A stretch of DNA of 64,000 bases from SIG673 sp045638685 (GTDB lineage: Bacteria; Bacillota; Clostridia; Oscillospirales; CAG-272), in contig JAZUBT010000007.1 of assembly GCA_045638685.1 (NCBI GenBank), forward strand, positions 1 through 64,000. Direction: 5' to 3'. Of this stretch, positions 42,008 to 50,238 are shown in pieces (position 1 is the stretch's first letter; each line of letters starts with the position of its first letter). A program made the translations under genes and the position numbers. The notes beneath the pieces are model-generated. The model made no database searches and was not told where the DNA came from. It saw only the letters and a program-made list of their open reading frames with translations.

Positions 42008-42036
42008 TTGCATTTTATCAAAAAATATGTTATGAT
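42008..42036 (+). promoter_or_regulatory. Promoter of tRNA-Glu
   Basis: TTGCAT (42008-42013), a 17-bp spacer and TATGAT (42031-42036), followed 17 bases later by the tRNA 5' end. Confidence 0.7.
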
Positions 42037-42053
42037 AGTAAGGCAGTTAAAAA

Positions 42054-42128
42054 GGCCTGTTAGTCAAGCGGCTAAGACGTCGCCCTCTCACGGCGAAGGC
42101 AGGGGTTCGATTCCCCTACGGGTCACCA
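42054..42128 (+). tRNA. tRNA-Glu (anticodon CTC), CCA encoded
   Basis: A complete 75-nt cloverleaf. It has a 7-bp acceptor stem with two G-U pairs, anticodon stem TCGCC/GGCGA with loop CTCTCAC (anticodon CTC, reading GAG), T-arm GGGG with loop TTCGATT and CCCC, discriminator A and CCA (42126-42128). It has its own promoter and terminator. Confidence 0.95.
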
Positions 42129-42132
42129 AAAC

Positions 42133-42160
42133 AAAGCTCTCCTCGTTCGAGGGGGGCTTT
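42133..42160 (+). terminator. Terminator of tRNA-Glu
   Basis: A 12-bp stem (42133-42144 with 42149-42160, loop GTTC) with two U-G pairs, followed by ATTTT. It lies 5 bases after the CCA. Confidence 0.8.
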
Positions 42161-42321
42161 ATTTTCGTAATACGGCTTTTGAATTGCCCTCCGCAAATCC
42201 TTGATTTGCTAAGAAGTGTGCGTTATTCAAAGCTTTTTCCTCAAAGATTCACGCCGACTTTAAGTTCAGCTTCCCCTACGGCTCCAAAAATAAAAACACT
42301 CCTTGTTAAAGGGGTGTTTTT
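42161..42321 (+). repeat. Decayed second copy of the tRNA-Glu 3' tail with its own terminator
   Basis: At 42271-42281 the 11 bases TTCCCCTACGG of the tRNA-Glu T-arm/acceptor region (42111-42121) occur again, 160 bases downstream. GTTCAG and CTCCA flank them. A second hairpin follows (42292-42304 with 42309-42321, loop GTTA) and a T run. In between is a small hairpin (GCAAATC with GATTTGC, near 42195) enclosed by GCTTTTGAAT and ATTCAAAGC. The layout matches the tRNA-Val locus, where the period is 161. Beyond 42321 up to the methylase promoter I see nothing in about 170 A/T-rich bases. Confidence 0.6.
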
Positions 42322-42494
42322 TGCTACACTTAAATATCGAACCCCGCAAATCCTAAAGTTAATTAAGTTATACGTTATTTAACCCATTCCCTTCTCAAAA
42401 GCTCATGCGTAACACTTAATGGTATGCTTTGTCCTCTTAAACATTACAGATCAATTTTAATTATTAAAAAAAGCAAAAAAATATTTTTTTATAC

Positions 42495-42523
42495 TTGAAA
42501 ACGCAACTGCAATATGATATAAT
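42495..42523 (+). promoter_or_regulatory. Promoter of the HTH-Dam gene
   Basis: TTGAAA (42495-42500), a 17-bp spacer and TGA-extended TATAAT (42518-42523), then GGAG before the ATG at 42562. Confidence 0.8.
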
Positions 42524-42561
42524 ATATTTAAACTAACTATAAAGCATTTAGGAGAAACCTT

Positions 42562-43635
42562 ATGTTAAAATTTATCTCGGCAAAGGAAGCCGCGGAAAAA
42601 TGGAGCATTTCAGAAAAAAAGGTTATAAAACTTTGCTCTGAAAATAAAATTAACGGCGCTATAATGGTCGGAAACATTTGGAAAATTCCAAGCACAGCTG
42701 AAAATCCTACCGAACAAATTTCCGTTTCTGCCGATAGTGAAAGAACCCTTCCGGCGCCTAAGCCTTTTGTTAAATGGGTTGGCGGAAAAACTCAGCTTTT
42801 ACCGGAGCTTGAAAAATTTATACCCGCTCAAAACGGTAAAACACCCAAAAAATATATTGAACCAATGGTCGGTGGCGGAGCTCTCTTTTTCAACGTCATT
42901 ACAAGGTATGATTTCGAGGAGCTTTACATTCTTGATATTAACCCCGAGCTTATGAATGCTTATAATGTTATCAAATACGACGTTACAGCGCTTATTGAAA
43001 AGCTTTCCGAAATGCAGCTCTCCTTTCTTCCTATGGACGAAAACGGCAGAAAATATCACTATTATACTGCGAGAGAAAAATTTAACGAGCTTAAGCTTTC
43101 AAACGAAACAGCTCTTGAAAAGGCAGCATTGTTTATCTTTTTAAACAAAACCTGCTTTAACGGGCTTTACAGAGTTAACAAAAACGGACAGTTTAACGTG
43201 CCTATGGGTGCATACAAAAAGCCAACAATCTGCGACGAGGATAACCTTCGCAGTATCTCCAAGGCTCTGCAAAACGTAAACATAATCTGTGGAGATTACA
43301 CGCTCGCAAAAGAGTTTGTTGATAAAGACTCTTTTGTGTATATCGATCCTCCCTACCGTCCCATATCCGAAACATCCGGCTTTACGTCATACAACAGCGA
43401 TGTGTTTGGTGATGCCGAGCAGATACGTCTTGCAGATTTCATAAGAGAAATAAGCACAACCGGTGCCACTGTGCTTCTAAGCAATTCAGATCCCAAAAAC
43501 GTTAATGAGGATGACAATTTCTTTGAGGATTTGTACGAGGGCTATAACATCCAAAGGGTTTCTGCTCCCAGAATGATTAACAGCAAATCAGATATGCGTG
43601 GCAAAATAAATGAGCTTTTGATTTGCAATAAGTAA
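42562..43635 (+). CDS. dam: DNA adenine methylase with N-terminal HTH domain
   Basis: A 357-residue protein. Residues 1-50 (ISAKEAAEKWSISEKKVIKLC then VGNIWKIP) form an excisionase/MerR-type helix-turn-helix. Residues 70-357 are a class alpha (Dam/DpnII-type) N6-adenine methylase: motif X/I KPFVKWVGGKTQLLPEL, then EPMVGGGALFF, then catalytic motif IV DPPYRP near residue 264. NKTCFNGLYRVN is the typical recognition-region signature, so GATC is a likely target. No restriction endonuclease is adjacent, so it is an orphan methylase. The fused HTH suggests regulated or sequence-targeted methylation. It lies next to a tRNA gene. Confidence 0.92.
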   Translation: MLKFISAKEAAEKWSISEKKVIKLCSENKINGAIMVGNIWKIPSTAENPTEQISVSADSERTLPAPKPFVKWVGGKTQLLPELEKFIPAQNGKTPKKYIEPMVGGGALFFNVITRYDFEELYILDINPELMNAYNVIKYDVTALIEKLSEMQLSFLPMDENGRKYHYYTAREKFNELKLSNETALEKAALFIFLNKTCFNGLYRVNKNGQFNVPMGAYKKPTICDEDNLRSISKALQNVNIICGDYTLAKEFVDKDSFVYIDPPYRPISETSGFTSYNSDVFGDAEQIRLADFIREISTTGATVLLSNSDPKNVNEDDNFFEDLYEGYNIQRVSAPRMINSKSDMRGKINELLICNK

Positions 43636-43684
43636 ATTTTACAAATTGTTAACACTTTTCATTTAATAATTTTTTAACAATACA

Positions 43685-43713
43685 TTGACAATTGTTTATT
43701 TTTATGATATAAT
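43685..43713 (+). promoter_or_regulatory. Perfect consensus promoter of the acidic-linker membrane protein
   Basis: TTGACA (43685-43690), a 17-bp spacer and TATAAT (43708-43713) preceded by TGA. All 12 core bases and the extended -10 match, which predicts high expression. Confidence 0.9.
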
Positions 43714-43750
43714 TTAGTATAACAAAAATAAATTTGTGAGGTGGATAACT

Positions 43751-45205
43751 ATGGAAAACATCCAAAAGCGTCCTAACGCATACGCAAAACTCTTCTCGTT
43801 TTTCAAGTCAAAGGCAGTCAGAAACTTAGTATCTGCAGCGCTTCTTATATGCTCGCTGTTTACTATGCTGATAATTGACAAAGGAAACTACATAAGAAAG
43901 GAATATTTTTCGTTCCTCAACAACCAACACATTACGGATTTCTTTAATTTCTTTAAAATTAAGCCCTTCAACGTAATGTTTAATACGTGGATTATATTTA
44001 CTACGCTTTTTGTTGCGTGTCTTGTTCTGCTCGTCGGAAACATCTTTTCCGGAGCAGTAATCAAATCCATGACATCGAGATATGGTAAAAAGGACTCGGA
44101 AAATAAAGCAATAAAGGTTTTATTCGGCATTGTATATTACGTTCTTCTCCTTTTAGTTGCAGCTGTTATAGTTTACATAATCCTTGCTGTTACAAAGGCA
44201 AATAAAATCACCGTTGAATCAACCGGAGTGTTCTTAAACCTCATCTACGTTCTTCTCATTGTACTTGCAATTATTGCTCTCATCTTTGTAGCGATAATTC
44301 TTGCATACACCGTATTATTAATGGCTCTTGCGGTACTCGGATTTATGGTATATCAGATTGCACATTTTGCAAAGGCTCTTGATACCGACGGTTCCGTTTT
44401 CGGAAGCAAATCCGTTCAGGTTATTACCGTAGCTGCTCCTGAAACCAAGGAAGTTAAGGAAGAAGCCGCTGACGAAGTTATCGAGGAGAAAACCGAGGAG
44501 GTTACCGAAACCGCCGAGGAAATCACTGAGGAAACAGTTGCTACCGAAGAAGCAACCGAAGAAAAGACTGAGGTTATTGAAGAAGCTGCTGAGGAAACCG
44601 TTGAAGAAGCTGCCGAAACCACAGAAGAAAAAGCTGAGGTTTCCGAAGAAGCAACCGAAAAAGCGGTTGACAACAAATCTGTTATAACCGAAGAAATCGT
44701 TGAGGAATCGGAAGAAGAAAGCAGCGAAGAATTTAAGTTCTCCGGTAATTCCTCCCGTTTAAAGACCTCCTTCCTCTGCCGTCTCATTCAGGCTGAAAAG
44801 GAAACCACCGACTACTATTCACAGCTTAAGAACTACCTCCTTTCATACAAGGGCGTAAACTCCAGAGTAAGCTGGTTCTTTGACTCCTTCAACAAGGGTA
44901 GAAATCACTGCGCAAAGCTTAACATCCGCGGAAAGACGGTTATCATGTACATAGCGCTTGATCCTAAGGATTACAGCCTTTCTAAGTACCACCACACCGA
45001 CGTATCCGACAAGGCTAAGTACGTTAAGACTCCTATGATGCTTCGTGTTCGCAGCGCTCGTGCTCTTAAGTATGCGTTTGAGCTTATCTCCATCTGGATG
45101 GAAAAGAACGGCGTAAAGCAGACTGAGGTTAAGGACGTTGATTACGCACTCCCCTACGAGACCAACGAGGCTCTTCTCGAGCGTGGACTCATTAAGAGAG
45201 TTTAA
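43751..45205 (+). CDS. Membrane protein with acidic Glu/Thr-rich linker and conserved C-terminal domain
   Basis: A 484-residue protein. The start at 43751 has GAGGTGG about 7 bases upstream. Five or so membrane helices lie in residues 18-45, 75-100, 118-148 and 155-205. Residues 227-332 form a low-complexity linker dominated by Glu, Thr, Val and Ala (EE-T/V repeats), strongly acidic. The C-terminal domain (about 335-484) is folded: RLIQAEKETTDYYSQLKNYL, VSWFFDSFNKGRNHCAKLNI, KTVIMYIALDPKDYS. I know this last domain from clostridial proteins of unknown function. In the C-terminal half AAG replaces AAA for Lys, as in highly expressed genes. The strong promoter agrees. A role at the inner membrane is inferred. 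Confidence 0.72.
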   Translation: MENIQKRPNAYAKLFSFFKSKAVRNLVSAALLICSLFTMLIIDKGNYIRKEYFSFLNNQHITDFFNFFKIKPFNVMFNTWIIFTTLFVACLVLLVGNIFSGAVIKSMTSRYGKKDSENKAIKVLFGIVYYVLLLLVAAVIVYIILAVTKANKITVESTGVFLNLIYVLLIVLAIIALIFVAIILAYTVLLMALAVLGFMVYQIAHFAKALDTDGSVFGSKSVQVITVAAPETKEVKEEAADEVIEEKTEEVTETAEEITEETVATEEATEEKTEVIEEAAEETVEEAAETTEEKAEVSEEATEKAVDNKSVITEEIVEESEEESSEEFKFSGNSSRLKTSFLCRLIQAEKETTDYYSQLKNYLLSYKGVNSRVSWFFDSFNKGRNHCAKLNIRGKTVIMYIALDPKDYSLSKYHHTDVSDKAKYVKTPMMLRVRSARALKYAFELISIWMEKNGVKQTEVKDVDYALPYETNEALLERGLIKRV

Positions 45206-45228
45206 TAATTTAACCTTAAAATAAAACT

Positions 45229-45260
45229 AAACCTCTCTCCGAAAAAACGGAGAGAGGTTT
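45229..45260 (+). terminator. Terminator of the acidic-linker membrane protein gene
   Basis: A 13-bp perfect stem (45229-45241 with 45248-45260, loop of six A) followed by TTTTT. Confidence 0.9.
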
Positions 45261-45313
45261 TTGCATATTATTTAGAAATTTTTAAAAATTATAGTTTAAA
45301 AAATAATCTTAAC

Positions 45314-45345
45314 AAAAAAGAGCTAACGTGGGTTAGCTCTTTTTT
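45314..45345 (-). terminator. Terminator of metY
   Basis: A 14-bp perfect stem (45314-45327 with 45332-45345, loop GTGG) lies 16 bases past the stop of metY, with the minus-strand U run on its outer side. Confidence 0.88.
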
Positions 45346-45360
45346 TATTTAACCGTAAAT

Positions 45361-46635
45361 TTATTTACTGTTTTTAAGCGCCTGCTCTATGTCGGCTATA
45401 ATGTCGTCCTTGTCCTCTATTCCAACTGAAAGACGGATAAGATCAGGGCCTACACCGGCGTCCATAAGCTGCTCGTCGCTAAGCTGTCTATGGGTTGTAG
45501 ATGCAGGGTGAAGAACGCAGGTTCTCGCATCCGCAACGTGGGTTACAACCGCCGCAAGCTTTAAGCTGTCCATAAACTTCGTTGCTGCCTCTCTGCCACC
45601 CTTAACACCAAAGCAAATAACTCCGCAGGTGCCATCCGGCATATACTTTCTTGCAAGGCTATAATACTTGCTTGACGGAAGTCCGGGGTAGTTAATCCAA
45701 GCGACGTTTTCGTTCCCTTCAAGGAATTTCGCAACCGCCGTGGCGTTTTCAACGTGTCTTGGCATACGAAGGTGGAGCGTTTCAAGTCCGAGGTTAAGCA
45801 AAAACGCGTTCTGGGGCGACTGCATTGAGCCGAGGTCTCTCATAAGCTGTACGAGACATTTGGTTATATACGCCGATTTTCCAAAGGATTTGGTGTAGGT
45901 AAGTCCGTGATAGGATTCATCGGGAGTGGTAAGTCCTGGGAACTTATCCGCATAAGCGTCCCAATCGAATTTACCGCCGTCAACCACAACTCCTCCGAGC
46001 GCGCAAGCATGTCCGTCCATATACTTTGTGGTGGAATGAACAACTATATCCGCGCCGTGCTCAAACGGACGAAGATTTATAGGAGTCGGGAATGTGTTGT
46101 CAATTATAAGCGGAACACCGTTTTTGTGAGCGATACGGGCAAACTTCTCTATATCAAGCACAATAAGCGCGGGATTAGAGAGAGATTCCGCGAAAACCGC
46201 CTTGGTATTGGGCTTGAATGCCTTGCAGATGGTCTCCTCGTCGTCGTCCGGATGAACGAAGGTAAAGTCTATGCCGAGCTTTTTCATAGTTACCGAAAAG
46301 AGGTTGAAGGTGCCTCCGTAAATTGTTGCCGCCGCTACGACGTGGTCGCCCGCGGAGCAGATATTGAATATTGAATAAAAGCTTGCCGCCTGTCCCGACG
46401 AGGTGAGCATGGCTCCGACGCCGCCCTCAAGAGCGGCTATTTTATTTGCAACGGCATCGCAGGTGGGGTTGGCAAGACGGGTGTAAAAATAACCCGATTC
46501 CTTTAAATCAAAGAGATTACCCATCTGCTCAGAGGATTCGTATTTAAAGGTAGTGCTTTGAACTATCGGGAGGACTCTCGGCTCTCCGTTTTTCGGAGTG
46601 TAGCCCTCCTGAACACATTTAGTTGATAATTTCAT
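45361..46635 (-). CDS. metY: O-acetylhomoserine aminocarboxypropyltransferase
   Basis: A 424-residue PLP enzyme of the Cys/Met family that makes homocysteine from O-acetylhomoserine and sulfide. The PLP lysine is in VHSTTKYMDGH near residue 207. FYTRLANPTCDAV near residue 50 and SSGQAAS near residue 80 bind the cofactor and substrate. The length (about 425, versus 380-395 for MetB or MetC) and FPGLTTPDESYHGL fit MetY. It follows glnS by 90 bases; a small hairpin sits directly before the ribosome site. No SAM or T-box riboswitch is visible. Confidence 0.92.
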   Translation of the reverse strand: MKLSTKCVQEGYTPKNGEPRVLPIVQSTTFKYESSEQMGNLFDLKESGYFYTRLANPTCDAVANKIAALEGGVGAMLTSSGQAASFYSIFNICSAGDHVVAAATIYGGTFNLFSVTMKKLGIDFTFVHPDDDEETICKAFKPNTKAVFAESLSNPALIVLDIEKFARIAHKNGVPLIIDNTFPTPINLRPFEHGADIVVHSTTKYMDGHACALGGVVVDGGKFDWDAYADKFPGLTTPDESYHGLTYTKSFGKSAYITKCLVQLMRDLGSMQSPQNAFLLNLGLETLHLRMPRHVENATAVAKFLEGNENVAWINYPGLPSSKYYSLARKYMPDGTCGVICFGVKGGREAATKFMDSLKLAAVVTHVADARTCVLHPASTTHRQLSDEQLMDAGVGPDLIRLSVGIEDKDDIIADIEQALKNSK

Positions 46636-46650
46636 AATATTCTCCTTTTT

Positions 46651-46666
46651 GCTGTCAAAAGACAGC
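46651..46666 (-). promoter_or_regulatory. Short hairpin next to the metY ribosome site
   Basis: GCTGTC and GACAGC (6 bp, loop of four bases) lie about 15 bases before the metY ATG, just upstream of AAGGAG. It may affect translation or mark an mRNA end after glnS. There is no T run, so a terminator is unlikely. Confidence 0.35.
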
Positions 46667-46725
46667 CTATTCTTTATCGGGACGCCTGAGTATAACGCGC
46701 CAAGTAAGACAAAGCTTTCTTTATA

Positions 46726-48381
46726 TTAAAGCTTCTTGCCCGATCCGTCTTTAAGAGTAACTATACGGTTAAAGGTGTTTTCGTTTTTGGTATCCTTACA
46801 GAAATAACCGGTACGTACAAACTGGAAGCGCTCGCCTGCCTTAGCCTCCGAAAGCGACTTCTCTACTACACAGTCGGTAAGAGTAACGACGGATTCGGGA
46901 TTAAGATAATCGTCGTAGGTCTTATCCTCCGGAATGTCTCCGGTGTTTTCAATAGTAAAGAGCTTTTCGTAAAGCTTAACCGTACACTTTTCCGCGTGTC
47001 CGACGGAAAGCCAATGTATGGTTCCTTTAATTTTTCTGCCGTCAAGCGGATTTCCGTTTGCAGCCTCAAGGTCAGCCGTACAGCGAATTTCAGTAATCTT
47101 ACCGCTATCGTCCTTTATTATCTCGTTACATTTAACGATATAGGCGCCCATAAGTCTTACCTCGCCGCCCTCCTTCATACGGAAGAACTTCGGAGGGGGA
47201 TTTTCGGCAAAGTCATCGCTGTCTATATAAATTTCTCTCGTAAAGGGAAGCTTTCTTACTCCCGCCTCAGGGTTCTGCGGGTTGTTGGAAACCTCAAAAT
47301 ACTCGGTTTTATCCTCCGGATAGTTGGTTATAACAACCTTTATCGGAGAAAGAACCGCAATTCTTCTTTCAGCCGTAAGGTTAAGCTCATCTCTTATACA
47401 AGCCTCAAGCTGCTCTATCGCTACAAGACTGTTTCCCTTAGAAACTCCTGTACGTCTTATGAACTCGAATATAGACTCCGGAGTATATCCTCTTCTTCTG
47501 AGTCCGCAAAGAGTAGGCATACGGGGATCGTCCCAGCCGTCAACAAGCTCGGTTTCTACAAGCTTACGGAGATAACGCTTACTCATAACGGTATAAGTTA
47601 CGTTAAGACGCGCGAACTCTCTCTGCTTCGGTCTCGGATTAAAGCCGATATTGTCGATAACCCAATCGTAAAGCGGTCTGTGGTTCTCGAACTCAAGCGA
47701 GCAAAGGGAGTAGGTTATTCCCTCAAGAGCGTCCTGAATCGGGTGAGCGTAGTCGTAAAGCGGATATATGCACCACTTATCACCCTGACGGTGGTGGGAG
47801 GTGTGAACGATTCTGTAAATAGCGGGATCTCGCATATTGATGTTGGGAGACGCCATATCTATCTTTGCGCGGAGCGTTCTTGAGCCATCAGGGAACTCTC
47901 CGTTCTTCATTCTTTCGAAAAGGTCAAGGTTCTCCTCTACGCTTCTCGTTCTGTACGGGCTTTCCTTTCCGGGCTCGGTGAGTGTTCCTCTGTAATCGCG
48001 AAGCTCGTCGGCAGAAAGGTCGCAAACGTACGCCTTGCCGTCTTTTATAAGCTTTACGGCAAACTCGTAGCACTTATCAAAATAGTCGGAGCCGTAAAAG
48101 ATACCTCCGTCCGGAGTGGCGCCAAGCCACGTCAAATCACGGTAAATGGATTCAACGTATTCGTTGTCCTCCTTTGCGGGGTTGGTATCGTCGTAACGAA
48201 GGTTAAAGGAGCCTCCGTACTTTTTCGCGGTGGTGTAGTTTATCCATATAGCCTTCGCAGAGCCTATATGGAGGTATCCGTTAGGCTCGGGAGGAAAACG
48301 TGTGTGAACGGTGTCATTTACTCCCTCGGCAAGGTCAGCGTCTATGATTTCGTGTATAAAATTTGAGCTTATTTCTTCCAT
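46726..48381 (-). CDS. glnS: Glutaminyl-tRNA synthetase
   Basis: A 551-residue class I synthetase. The start at 48381 fits the AAAGGATGG about 11 bases upstream; an ATG at 48396 overlaps it. RFPPEPNGYLHIGSAKAI contains the HIGH-type motif (HIGS), VMSKRYL near residue 255 is the KMSKS-type loop, and DDTNPAKEDNEYV and QREFARLN are standard. The C-terminal anticodon-binding beta-barrels are complete. The enzyme charges tRNA-Gln directly. It is uncommon in Bacillota, most of which use transamidation through GatCAB. It lies 57 bases after gltX in the same direction. Confidence 0.95.
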   Translation of the reverse strand: MEEISSNFIHEIIDADLAEGVNDTVHTRFPPEPNGYLHIGSAKAIWINYTTAKKYGGSFNLRYDDTNPAKEDNEYVESIYRDLTWLGATPDGGIFYGSDYFDKCYEFAVKLIKDGKAYVCDLSADELRDYRGTLTEPGKESPYRTRSVEENLDLFERMKNGEFPDGSRTLRAKIDMASPNINMRDPAIYRIVHTSHHRQGDKWCIYPLYDYAHPIQDALEGITYSLCSLEFENHRPLYDWVIDNIGFNPRPKQREFARLNVTYTVMSKRYLRKLVETELVDGWDDPRMPTLCGLRRRGYTPESIFEFIRRTGVSKGNSLVAIEQLEACIRDELNLTAERRIAVLSPIKVVITNYPEDKTEYFEVSNNPQNPEAGVRKLPFTREIYIDSDDFAENPPPKFFRMKEGGEVRLMGAYIVKCNEIIKDDSGKITEIRCTADLEAANGNPLDGRKIKGTIHWLSVGHAEKCTVKLYEKLFTIENTGDIPEDKTYDDYLNPESVVTLTDCVVEKSLSEAKAGERFQFVRTGYFCKDTKNENTFNRIVTLKDGSGKKL

Positions 48382-48438
48382 GGCTTTATATTCCATCCTT
48401 TTTATAAATCTCTTAAAATCTTTTCAAACGTAGTGTCT

Positions 48439-50142
48439 TTAAAGCTTTTCCGCAAAAGCTTTAAGTCTTTTTACTACCCTTTCTTTTCCGAGTATTTTCA
48501 TTACCTCGTACATATCGGGAGAATTCAGTCTGCCGGTTACGGAAAGTCTTATAAACGAGGAAACGTCCGCGACGTTGCCCTTAAAGCTTTCGGGACTTGC
48601 CTTATACGCCTTCATATCGGAAACGTAACCGAGCGCCTCGCCAACCGCTTTGACCTTGTCAAACCAAGCGTTCTGGTCGTCGCTCTCGACATAGCTTTCT
48701 GAAAAATCAAGGAGTATCCTTTTAACGTCGGATTTATCGTATTTTTCGTCAAGCTGCTCGGTAACCTCAAAAAGCTCGTCATAGAAAAATCCCATATAGG
48801 CTTTAACCTCACCGAGCGCGCCGAAATCCTTTCTCGGTTTTTTACCGCCCCTACCTATCGAGAATATCGCCGTAGCGTAATTTTCGTCTCTTCCTAAAAG
48901 CTCGGCAAAATCAGTATCAAACTCCTTTGCCCATTCGTAGGTAAGGTCATAAACCTCTTTTGCTGTATATTTCGAAACCACGTTTTTCGCTACGTCGTTT
49001 AGCTTGTCAAAATCAAAAAGACAGCCGGACGTACTCATTTTCTTAATGGAAAACGGGAAATCGGTATATTTTTTGTCGGGATTACCCGCGTGCCATTCCT
49101 CGTAGTTGGAGTTAAGGAGCGTCATAACGTATTCCATAACGCAGTCGGGAGTGTATCCCATTCTCTTATAGTCGTTCATATTCGCGCCCATATCGCGCTT
49201 TGAAAGCTTTTTCTTAGCTCCGTTTTCAAGCTTCATTATCTGAGCTATGTGCATATATTTCGGAAGCTTAAAGCCAAGATAACGGAAAAGCTGAATATGC
49301 TTCGGGAGAGACGGCAGCCATTCCTCACCTCTTATTACGTGGGTTGTTCCCATAAGTCTGTCGTCAACAGCGTGCGCAAAATGGTAGGTCGGTATTCCGT
49401 CGCTTTTTAAAAGAACAAAATCCTCGTCGTTTTCCGGAACCTCGAGATTTCCCTTTATAAGGTCGGTAAACGGTCTTTTAACCGAAATATCTCCGTCGGA
49501 TTTAATTCTTAAAACAAAGCTTTCGCCGTTTTCAAGCGATTTTTTAACGTCGTCAAGCGTAAAGCGGCGCTGGTTAAGCTGCTGCTCCTTTATCGCCTCG
49601 GCGTCTATATGCCAATCCTTTGACTTTATTTCCTCTTTTTTATCAACGGCGTTGAGGGCGTTAAGCTCCTCCTCGGTTGTAAAGCAGGGATAAGCCTTAC
49701 CCTCTTTAACCAGCTGCTTTGCAAAAACATGGTAAATAGGGCCTCGCTGACTTTGGCGGTACGGTCCGTAAATTCCCGTTTCTCCGTCGGCTGTCGCTCC
49801 CTCGTCAAAGTTTATACCGTAGTGTGAAAGTGTGTTTATAAGGCTCTCCGCAGCGCCTTCAACCTCTCTTTTAGCGTCTGTATCCTCAATTCTCAGTATA
49901 AATACTCCTCCGCTCTGGTGAGCAAGGCGTTCGCCTACCGTTGTGGGAAAAAGTCCACCGAAATGCAGAAATCCGGTAGGACTTGGCGCAAAACGCGTTA
50001 CCTTTGCTCCCTCGGGAAGATTTCTCGCGGGAAAACGGGCGATGCACTCCTCGGGAGTTTCGCTTACGTTCGGGAAAAGAAGCTCCGCGAGCGCTGCGCA
50101 CTGCTCCTCGCTGTCAAAGGGGAAAAAGTCTTTTTTATCCAT
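48439..50142 (-). CDS. gltX: Glutamyl-tRNA synthetase
   Basis: A 567-residue synthetase, longer than the typical 480-500 because of an N-terminal extension of about 50 residues (MDKKDFFPFDSEEQCAALAELLFPN). The HIGH motif appears as FLHFGGL near residue 58, ILRIEDTDAKRE near residue 83 binds substrate, and KKLSKRDMGAN near residue 306 is the KMSKS loop. The N-terminal extension and the HFGG variant place it in a divergent non-typical GltX subgroup. With the separate GlnRS beside it, it is likely to charge only tRNA-Glu, such as the gene at 42054. A palindrome (50157-50173) stands just before its ribosome site. Confidence 0.94.
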   Translation of the reverse strand: MDKKDFFPFDSEEQCAALAELLFPNVSETPEECIARFPARNLPEGAKVTRFAPSPTGFLHFGGLFPTTVGERLAHQSGGVFILRIEDTDAKREVEGAAESLINTLSHYGINFDEGATADGETGIYGPYRQSQRGPIYHVFAKQLVKEGKAYPCFTTEEELNALNAVDKKEEIKSKDWHIDAEAIKEQQLNQRRFTLDDVKKSLENGESFVLRIKSDGDISVKRPFTDLIKGNLEVPENDEDFVLLKSDGIPTYHFAHAVDDRLMGTTHVIRGEEWLPSLPKHIQLFRYLGFKLPKYMHIAQIMKLENGAKKKLSKRDMGANMNDYKRMGYTPDCVMEYVMTLLNSNYEEWHAGNPDKKYTDFPFSIKKMSTSGCLFDFDKLNDVAKNVVSKYTAKEVYDLTYEWAKEFDTDFAELLGRDENYATAIFSIGRGGKKPRKDFGALGEVKAYMGFFYDELFEVTEQLDEKYDKSDVKRILLDFSESYVESDDQNAWFDKVKAVGEALGYVSDMKAYKASPESFKGNVADVSSFIRLSVTGRLNSPDMYEVMKILGKERVVKRLKAFAEKL

Positions 50143-50156
50143 ATATATTCTCCTGT

Positions 50157-50173
50157 TACCGCTGTCAGCGGTA
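50157..50173 (-). promoter_or_regulatory. 17-bp palindrome before gltX
   Basis: TACCGC and GCGGTA flank five central bases (TGTCA). It lies directly before the gltX ribosome site AGGAG. It may be a hairpin in the leader or a protein binding site. It is similar in place to the metY hairpin but not in sequence, apart from TGTC. Confidence 0.35.
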
Positions 50174-50238
50174 TTATTTTAAACTTAATTTTCATTCGTC
50201 AAAAACGAAGGTCGTTTTGGCTGTAATTAAAAGCTGTT

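Noticed and set aside
42161..42290. Second tRNA after tRNA-Glu
   Set aside because: Only the T-arm/acceptor strand bases are repeated; no D-arm, anticodon arm or matching acceptor 5' strand exists.
44416..44787. Antisense serine-rich open frame in the acidic-linker region
   Set aside because: It is the mirror image of the Glu-rich low-complexity coding region and has no start signal.
46636..46725. SAM (S-box) riboswitch or terminator before metY
   Set aside because: Only 90 bases lie between glnS and metY. The single 6-bp hairpin lacks a T run and S-box motifs.
50143..50238. T-box leader for gltX
   Set aside because: The space is under 100 bases and no T-box core sequence is found; the TACCGC palindrome is unrelated.
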